Positions 24,801 to 33,800 of a DNA stretch of 64,000 nt are shown here, in pieces; position 1 is the stretch's first letter; each line of letters starts with the position of its first letter. The notes beneath the pieces are model-generated. The model saw only the letters and a program-made list of their open reading frames with translations. It searched no databases and was not told the origin of the DNA. The translations under genes and the position numbers were made by a program. Source of the DNA: Mya arenaria (taxonomy: Eukaryota; Mollusca; Bivalvia; Myida; Myidae); contig NC_069130.1 of assembly GCF_026914265.1 (NCBI RefSeq), positions 41,018,929 to 41,082,928 on the forward strand, in the 5' to 3' direction.

Positions 24801-27800
24801 CACAAATTATCACATATCTAAACTTTGAAAAGATAAGCGATGTGATACATCAGTAAGTAAGATTCATTGCATTGTACAAAATGATGTCAAGCTTTTGACA
24901 ATTACCTTTTTTCTTGCATTTGAATCATCTGGCCTCAATTTCTCGAAACTTCTTAAGCTTAACAGGCTTAAGTAGCTTACTGTATTTCCTCAACTATAAG
25001 ATGGGGAAATAGGGTCCCGATTTTTAACCTCAAATTTTTATCCTTCAAATCATGGCCAATATATTTGAGTTTACTACAAATATGAATGAACCTTTGGCTG
25101 CATGAAAAAAATTGTTCTATTATTCTATTATTAACCTACTACCGCATTAGAGAGTTCACAGTTGACATTAAATTGGCGATTTTCTTCCAAGCAAATGAAG
25201 AGATTTAGTAGATAATTGACTGTTTAGCTTGAACATTACCACAGACTTGGAGAAATTCAAGTGCTGGATTTGTCTTAAAAATTTACCCCGTCTTATAACC
25301 GAGTCTAGACAAAAACACCAGATTTCAGGGGCAAAGTTAGGGGGTCATCTTATAAGCGTATAGCCTTATAGTCGAGGATATACGGTATTTGAATAAACCA
25401 AAATAATACTTAAATTGAATTTTTATAAATGGAAAATGGTTTATTGTGATAATCATAAAGATAATTTTTATCTTAAGAATATAAGTTCTTAAAGAACTAA
25501 ATATAACACAAGTTATTGAAACACAATAATAGCTTAATCCTGTTATAATGTAATTAAGAAGTTTCAAGAAATCAGGCCCTTACACTTAATGTTTAGCTGT
25601 ATATGAAATGTTCACATGTGACATGAACCTGTCCACAGGTTATGGAGGAGTTGGAATCGGACATGAACAGTGATTTACCAACAGCCAAACTTGCCGCCAT
25701 GTGTCGCGACTACCTGGATAGAAAGGTGAGTTAATTGGTAACATATCATACGAAGCTCTGTTGGTGTTTAAAGGGACACTCTTATTCAAAACAATACATA
25801 TATATGTATGTATGACAAAGATAAATTTTGAGTGATAAACCTCTAACTACTTCCTAAATATTGAATTTATGTGGCAATATTAAATTATTGGTGAGTGCTA
25901 AAAGATTTTATATTCTACTATCGTCTCCAAAGGTAGAAATAGCGTGTTTTCTGCACCTTTCTTTCAAATTAAACTCGGTATCCTTCATAAAAAAACATTG
26001 ATTTTGACATTCATTCATCATTCATTAAAACTATTGTATGGATTGTGGTCAATCTTATTTTAGTTTGAGAAAGAAGTCAGTTGAAAAATGAAAACCATTT
26101 AAGCATTTAGTTTCTAAAAAGCTAGTTTAATTTCTCTGAGAAATTTTGATTGAAAATACAAACGTATGAAACATTTGTTGATAAGATCAACATATATAGT
26201 GTCCCTTTTAGCTTTATTTAACCTTTTCAGGTAATCAAACAGACGATTATGACGACAGTGTACGGTGTGACAACACACGGCGCATCCTTGCAGATCGCGC
26301 GTCAGCTTGGTTATAAGGAGTTCCCGGAAAAGGAGCTGAGAAACGCTGCCAGATACCTCATGAACAAGACTTTCCTTTGCTTGAAAAAACTATTCTTTTC
26401 CGCCAAAGATATTCAGGTATTTCTTACGTTAAGTCTTGATGTTGTTTTAAAGGAAAAAAAGGTTTATGGCTCTGACATCTGGTGGTTTGTGATGTCGGTT
26501 ATTTTAGCTCACCTGAGCACCCCAGCATGAGCTATTGCGATAGGGTGACTGTTGGTCATTCTGTCTGTCGTCAACATTTTCCTACAAACAACTTCTCCTC
26601 CTTAACCACTTTCAACCAAACTGTGCAGGAATGTTCCTGTGGTGATCCTTTTTTTTCAGATTTTTTCAATAATAGTTGTTACATACAGAACTCTGGTTTC
26701 CATGGTAACCAAGAGAAAAAATATACTTTGAAAATCTTCTTCTCAGAAACTGCTTGTCTGATTTCAACATAATTTCACAGAAATTCTGTATGAAAATCTT
26801 TGAAAATCTTCTCTGGCTTGATTTTGAAATTAGTTCACTGAAGTGTTCCTTAGGTGACCCTCTATCAAATTCCTTCACCCCATATTGATTTGTAAAAACA
26901 CTCCCACGGATTAACCCTTTTGACCAATAAGTCAGTGGAATGGGTTACTACCATTTACTTTCATACATGTATTTAGCAATAAAATACATCTTCATCTACC
27001 TCAATTTACAGAAATGGTTTGACCTGTGTTCCCTGACTATCTGCCGCAAGACCAATAAGCCGGTGGAATGGGTGACTCCCCTTTACTTCCCAGTTTTACA
27101 GTGTTACTACAAAACACAAAGGACGACAGTTAAGGGCAGAATGCTGGAGATTCGAGAATCACAATATCTGTAAGTTGAACCCTTACAACAATTATTGTAA
27201 TTGTTTTTTTAAAGAATCTTTTCGATATGTTATAAATATATATTACCGGTAATATGACATTCGGCAGATTGTCCAGAACTTTTTTAAGTTAACAACGTGA
27301 TTAACAAAATCGTTGTTAACTTTTAAGCGGAAAAATTAAATGATATGCTCATGGATTTAAATAGAACAAGTACACATATAGCTTTTACAATTGTCTCAAA
27401 TATTTTTAGATAAACTTCATATCACAAGTATATCCATTAAACTTCCAGAGCAATACAGATTTGAAAGTTAACAACGATGATGTTAACAATATTGGTTTCA
27501 GCCCAATAACTTAGCTAGCATTAATTGATAGAAATGAAAGTTTGTTGTGTAGATAGCCTATGTGAAGAGCTAGCTTTGTAATGCTTTTGAGGGGCCGGGG
27601 TCAAGGTCACTGTTACTAAAAATAGAAAAATAGTTTCTGCCGAATAACTTTAGGAAGGATTTATGGACAGTAATGAAAGTTACTGTGTAGGTAGCTTATG
27701 CGAAGAGCTAGCTTGGGATTGCCTTTGAGGGGGGTAGGACCAAGGTCAAGGTCACTGTTACTTAAAGTAGAAAAATGTTTCTGCCCATTAACATTAGTAA

Positions 27801-30800
27801 GAATTGATGGAAAATGATAAAAGTTGATGTGTAGGTAGCATATGTCAAGAGCTAGTGTAGGATTGCTTATAAGAGAGGTGTGGGTCAAGGTCACCATTAC
27901 TAAAAATGGAAAATGTTTTCAGCCCAACAACTTCAGATAAAATTGATGAAAACTAAACAAATAAGCCAAGTAGCTAAAGGAATGTTCAGTTACGTCTCTG
28001 TAAGATAAAAGTAAAGGTAAAGTCTGCTACTTTTACCTAACAAATACAAGAAATTAATTGGCTGATTGATTAATTTCTGATTGCCCATATTAAAAACCTG
28101 GTTTCGTCGCATTGTTGCCTTCTAGTTATTATTTTATTTTTTTAGGCTGAACCTTATATTAAAACACACACTTTTTGTTTTTCCCAAATGAATGTGTATT
28201 TTACAATGTTTTTTTTGCCAATTACAGAAAAGTGGATAGCCAGAGACAGAAGAACGGATTTGCCCCAAACTTCATCCATTCTTTGGACGCCACACATATG
28301 GCCTTGACTGCCCTGTACTGCCACAGGTAAAAATAGCCTAAGTGGAGTTTAAAGCAGGGAACTATGAAAGACCCATGTTGACATTTCAACTTCATGATTT
28401 GCCTCACTCTACAAATTTAATGATTTTACTATTTCACAAATCTTTGAATTTTCTTCATGATTTCATCTTCACAAATTCATGATTTTGTTACTTTTATGTT
28501 GCTTAAGGTGATTATATTAAAATCGCACCGTCCCTACGTCCTGCTTTATTTCTGCTTACCGTACTGTAATTTTCTCTTGTGCAGACAGACTTTTTAATAA
28601 CTTGCCACATGTGTTCCACATATCAACATAATCTGTCACATGCTTGACCTGTGTGCCTATCTCTAAGGTCAATGTCATGCTTAGTGTTAGTCTACTATGT
28701 AATGGTGTATATATGGACATAGAGTCTAGGTGGTCTCATGTATGGACAGTTTTAAAATAACTTGCCACATGTGTTAAAACATATTAAGACGACATGTTGG
28801 GTGTTGACCTGTTTCACTACCTTTAAGTCCAAGGTCACACTTAGTGTTTGTTAACTATGGAATGCTACATATAAGGGTATAGAGTATAGGTGACTGCTTC
28901 CAGACTACATTATTTATAAAATAACTTGCAACATACTACCGACATATCAAAACAATGTGTCGCATGTAAGACATGTGTCCTTATCTCTAAGATCTGTCCG
29001 TTTTAGCGTTTGGCTCAATTCCTTATTTGATCCACACGTGTCATTGCTATTTTTTTTCCCTTTCTAAATGACCTTTGAATCACACTTGAGTCACTTACAC
29101 TTACATATCTTGTTCTTCCATGACTCCATTAAAAAAAATTCACGATTTCCACCTCATAAATTCTTATATTCACTATTTATGCATTCACAGTTGAACATGA
29201 TGATTTTCAAGAAAAACTATTGAAGCTAAAATGTTGTAATTGGTCTTTTATAGCAAACAGTTTTATTTTCTGGGATGTGGTGATTATTTATAACTTTTAC
29301 TAAATAACTTATTTAAGTAAAAAATAAATAATACATATTTCTTTTTTAATATATTGAAATGCGGTATATGTACATGTATATTAAGATTTTAAAATTTCTA
29401 TCTTGTTTCAGAAAGGGCATAACCTTCTCAGCCGTCCACGACTGTTTCTGGACACACGCCTCGTCTGTTGATGTCATGAATGTGGTATGGGCGAGATTAT
29501 ATACCGCTTAAGTTTGGATTACCAAAGTTCTTTCTGATCATTTTTAGCTTGTTTGATTTTCAGAGAAAAAGAAATTTGAGGTATTATCATGTACCTGGTA
29601 TCGGCGTCATTGAGCCCTATTTTTAGCCTTGACCATGACTCAAAAAGCATTTTAGACATTCAAATGAAACTGATAATTCATATGAAACTAGTTAAAATAT
29701 GCACATGCGTAGGAAGGCAAATTACTTGGGTGGTAATAATTGTGGAGTTATGCCCCTTGATTGTTAGAAATAATCATACAAAAAAACTTTTACTTGGCCA
29801 TTTCTTGATAACTGTTCAAGATAATTGCATGAAACTTTGTACACATGTTCCTAGTGACAATATGCACATGTGCAGGAAGGCAAATAACTCTGGCCCTTGA
29901 TTGTTGAAAAATTAATACAAAAACTTTAACTTGGCCTTTTCTCCTAGTGACGATATGCATAAGTGCTAAAAAGTTGATAACTCTAAGCCTTACTAAGTTA
30001 CACACCTTGAAATTTGGAAAAAATTGTGCAAAACTAGGTACCCAATGTGTCAGGCACAGTCCACAGGTAACACTGTGTGGGTCAGGCACAGTCCACAGGT
30101 AACACTGTGTGGGTCAGGCACAGTCCACAGGTAACACTGTGGGTCAGGCACAGTCCACAGGTAACACTGTGTGGGTCAGGCACAGTCCACAGGTAACACT
30201 GTGTGGGTCAGGCACAGTCCACAGGTAACACTGTGTGGGTCAGGCACAGTCCACAGGTAACACTGTGGGTCAGGCACAGTCCACAGGTAACACTGTGTGG
30301 GTCAGGCACAGTCCACAGGTAACACTGTGTGGGTCAGGCACAGTCCACAGGTAACACTGTGTGGGTCAGGCACAGTCCACAGGTAACACTGTGGGTCAGG
30401 CACAGTCCACAGGTAACACTGTGTGGGTCAGGCACAGTCCACAGGTAACACTGTGTGGGTCAGGCACAGTCCACAGGTAACACTGTGTGGGTCAGGCACA
30501 GTCCACAGGTAACACTGTGTGGGTCAGGCACAGTCCACAGGTAACACTGTGGGTCAGGCACAGTCCACAGGTAACACTGTGTGGGTCAGGCACAGTCCAC
30601 AGGTAACACTGTGTGGGTCAGGCACAGTCCACATGTAACACTGTGGGTCAGGCACAGTCCACAGGTAACACTGTGTGGGTCAGGCACAGTCCACAGGTAA
30701 CACTGGGTGGGTCAGGCACAGTCCACAGGTAACACTGTGTGGGTCAGGCACAGTCCACAGGTAACACTGTGTGGGTCAGGCACAGTCCACAGGTAACACT

Positions 30801-33800
30801 GTGTGGGTCAGGCACAGTCCACAGGTAACACTGTGGGTCAGGCACAGTCCACAGGTAACACTGTGTGGGTCAGGCACAGTCCACAGGTAACACTGTGTGG
30901 GTCAGGCACAGTCCACAGGTAACACTGTGTGGGTCAGGCACAGTCCACAGGTAACACTGTGGGTCAGGCACAGTCCACAGGTAACACTGTGTGGGTCAGG
31001 CACAGTCCACAGGTAACACTGTGGGTCAGGCACAGTCCACAGGTAACACTGTGGGTCAGGCACAGTCCACAGGTAACACTGTGGGTCAGGCACAGTCCAC
31101 AGGTAACACTGTGGGTCAGGCACAGTCCACAGGTAACACTGTGGGTCAGGCACAGTCCACAGGTAACACTGTGGGTCAGGCACAGTCCACAGGTAACACT
31201 GTGGGTCAGGCACAGTCCACAGGTAACACTGTGTGGGTCAGGCACAGTCCACAGGTAACACTGTGTGGGTCAGGCACAGTCCACAGGTAACACTGTGGGT
31301 CAGGCACAGTCCACAGGTAACACTGTGTGGGTCAGGCACAGTCCACAGGTAACACTGTGGGTCAGGCACAGTCCACAGGTAACACTGTGGGTCAGGCACA
31401 GTCCACAGGTAACACTGTGGGTCAGGCACAGTCCACAGGTAACACTGTGGGTCAGGCACAGTCCACAGGTAACACTGTGGGACAGGCGCAGACTGCTGGT
31501 ATTCCCAGTTTGCAGTGTGTATATTAGCACGTGAAGGTCCCGTGAATAGTACAGATATATATACCGACGCTATTTTTACATTTACTGGGATTAACATGAT
31601 AGACATACTTGGTAAATTTCTAATTGGAATATTATGCAAAAACTGCCAAAGATACATGTGTCATAAGCGATGTCATGCTTCAGTAATTTAGATTGAATGT
31701 GTTGAACACAACGATGTCAATTTCATTTGAATTTCTGACAATTTTCAGTTTTTCTTGAAATGGTATTATCCGCTGTCTAGGCCCTTTACAAATTGTTTAT
31801 TGACAAAAAACAACAGTCTAGTGTTGGTGGTCACTCTGCACGCACTTGTTCAATTTTAGTTAACTAAGGCATATTTGAGCAAGATTTGGATAGTCATTGT
31901 AGTTATTTTGACAAAAGATATTGGTGGGTGCTGTTAGGAAATGCTTTTTATGCCCCCGAAGGTGGGCATATTAAAATCGCACCGTCCGTCCGTCCTTCTG
32001 TCCGTCCGTCCGTCCGTCCGTCCGTCCGGCTCTGTAACTTTCCCTTGTATGGACAGATTTTAAAATAACTTGCCACATGTGTTCACATACCAAGACGATG
32101 TGTCGCGTGCAAGACCCGTGTCCCTACCTCAAAGGTCAAGGTCACACTTAGTGTTTTTTCACAACGGAGTGCTGCATACAAGGACGTAGGGTATAGGTTG
32201 TCGTGTCCGGGCTGTAACTTTCTCTTGTATGGACAGATTTTAAAATAACTTGCTACATGTGTTCCACATACGAAGACGACGTGTCGTGTGCAAGACCCAT
32301 GTCCCTACCTCTAAGGTGAAAGATACACTAAGTGTTTATTCACAAGGGAATTCTGAATATAAGGACATAACAGTGTAGGTTGTCAAGTATGGGTGGTATT
32401 TTTTTATGTTCAAAGGCAATTTAAAATAACTTGCCATATGTATTATACACGTAAAGGCAAGATCAACTTTTCATGTACTGACCTTGTTCGTAGGTCAATG
32501 TCACATTCGGGGGCATTTGTCACATACTGTGACAGCTCTTGTTTAAGTATGTTATGAGTTTCTTGCAAAATTTTATTAAAGAATGCTGAGGTAATCTCAA
32601 TGACATATTATTTGTTCAATCCACCATTTTATTGAGTTTACATCATTTTCAGATAACAAGGGAGCAGTTTGTGGCTCTGCACAACCAACCCATCCTAGAT
32701 AACCTTTCAAAGCACTTCCTGGATACATACATACACAAGTAAGTAAGCACTTCCTGGATACATACGTACACAAGTAAGTAAGCACTTCCTGGATACATAC
32801 GTACACAAGTAAGTAAGCACTTTTTGGATACATACGTACACAAGTAAGTAAGCACTTTTTGGATACATACGTACACAAGTAAGTAAGCACTTCCTGGATA
32901 CATACGTACACAAGTAAGTAAGCACTTCCTGGATACATACGTACACAAGTAAGTAAGCACTTCCTGGATACATACGTACACAAGTAAGTAAGCACTTCCT
33001 GGATACATACGTACACAAGTAAGTAAGCACTTTTTGGATACATACGTACACAAGTAAGTAAGCACTTCCTGGATACATACGTACACAAGTAAGTAAGCAC
33101 TTTTTGGATACATACGTACACAAGTAAGTAAGCACTTCCTGGATACATACGTACACAAGTAAGTAAGCACTTTTTGGATACATACGTACACAAGTAAGTA
33201 AGCACTTCCTGGATACATACGTACACAAGTAAGTAAGCACTTCCTGGATACATACATAAACAAGTAAGCTTTCCACACTTTCGGACATTGGTTATTCAGG
33301 GCTACAGATAACTTTTTACTTAATGGTGCACAATATAGGTGGATGCCAAAATAATTATTTAATTTTAATGCATAATTATTTTAAACTCATTTGACATTAA
33401 TGATCAAATCGCAAAAAAAGAGTATGATATAGGTACAGTTAAAAAATATTAGGGATATTTTGGCACTTTTTTATCTTGGAAATTTGTGGCCATTTTAAAA
33501 ACAATAACATTTATTAATGGTTAATATAGTATTTAATCATGTGTTTTTAAGTCATTAAAACCAATTATGTATATAAACATACATATATTGTTTAACAAGC
33601 AAAATTTAGAAAATAATAATTGGCTGACATTTCAAAGATTGATTGAGACTTACAGTTGAACCGCGTTGGCTCGAACTCACAGGGACCAGCAAAAATACCT
33701 CGAGCATCAAAAAATACTAGCCAAGGAGAATGCTTACCTTGAATGTAAAGAAATGGGTCTTTTACATTCAGTTTGAGCCAACAAGGAGTTTGAGCCAAGC

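Noticed and set aside
30046..31490. CRISPR-like array
   Set aside because: Units are contiguous with no variable spacers, in an animal intron. Same reasoning for the 32-bp array at 44855-45870.
30902..31657. Several ORFs of 66-139 codons on both strands
   Set aside because: All lie inside the 30/32-bp minisatellite; 32-bp or 30-bp periodicity generates repetitive peptides with no gene context.
32597..33288. Minus-strand ORFs of about 200 codons (CVRMYPGSAYLLVYV-type repeats)
   Set aside because: Antisense read-through of the 35-bp array derived from a POLRMT splice junction.
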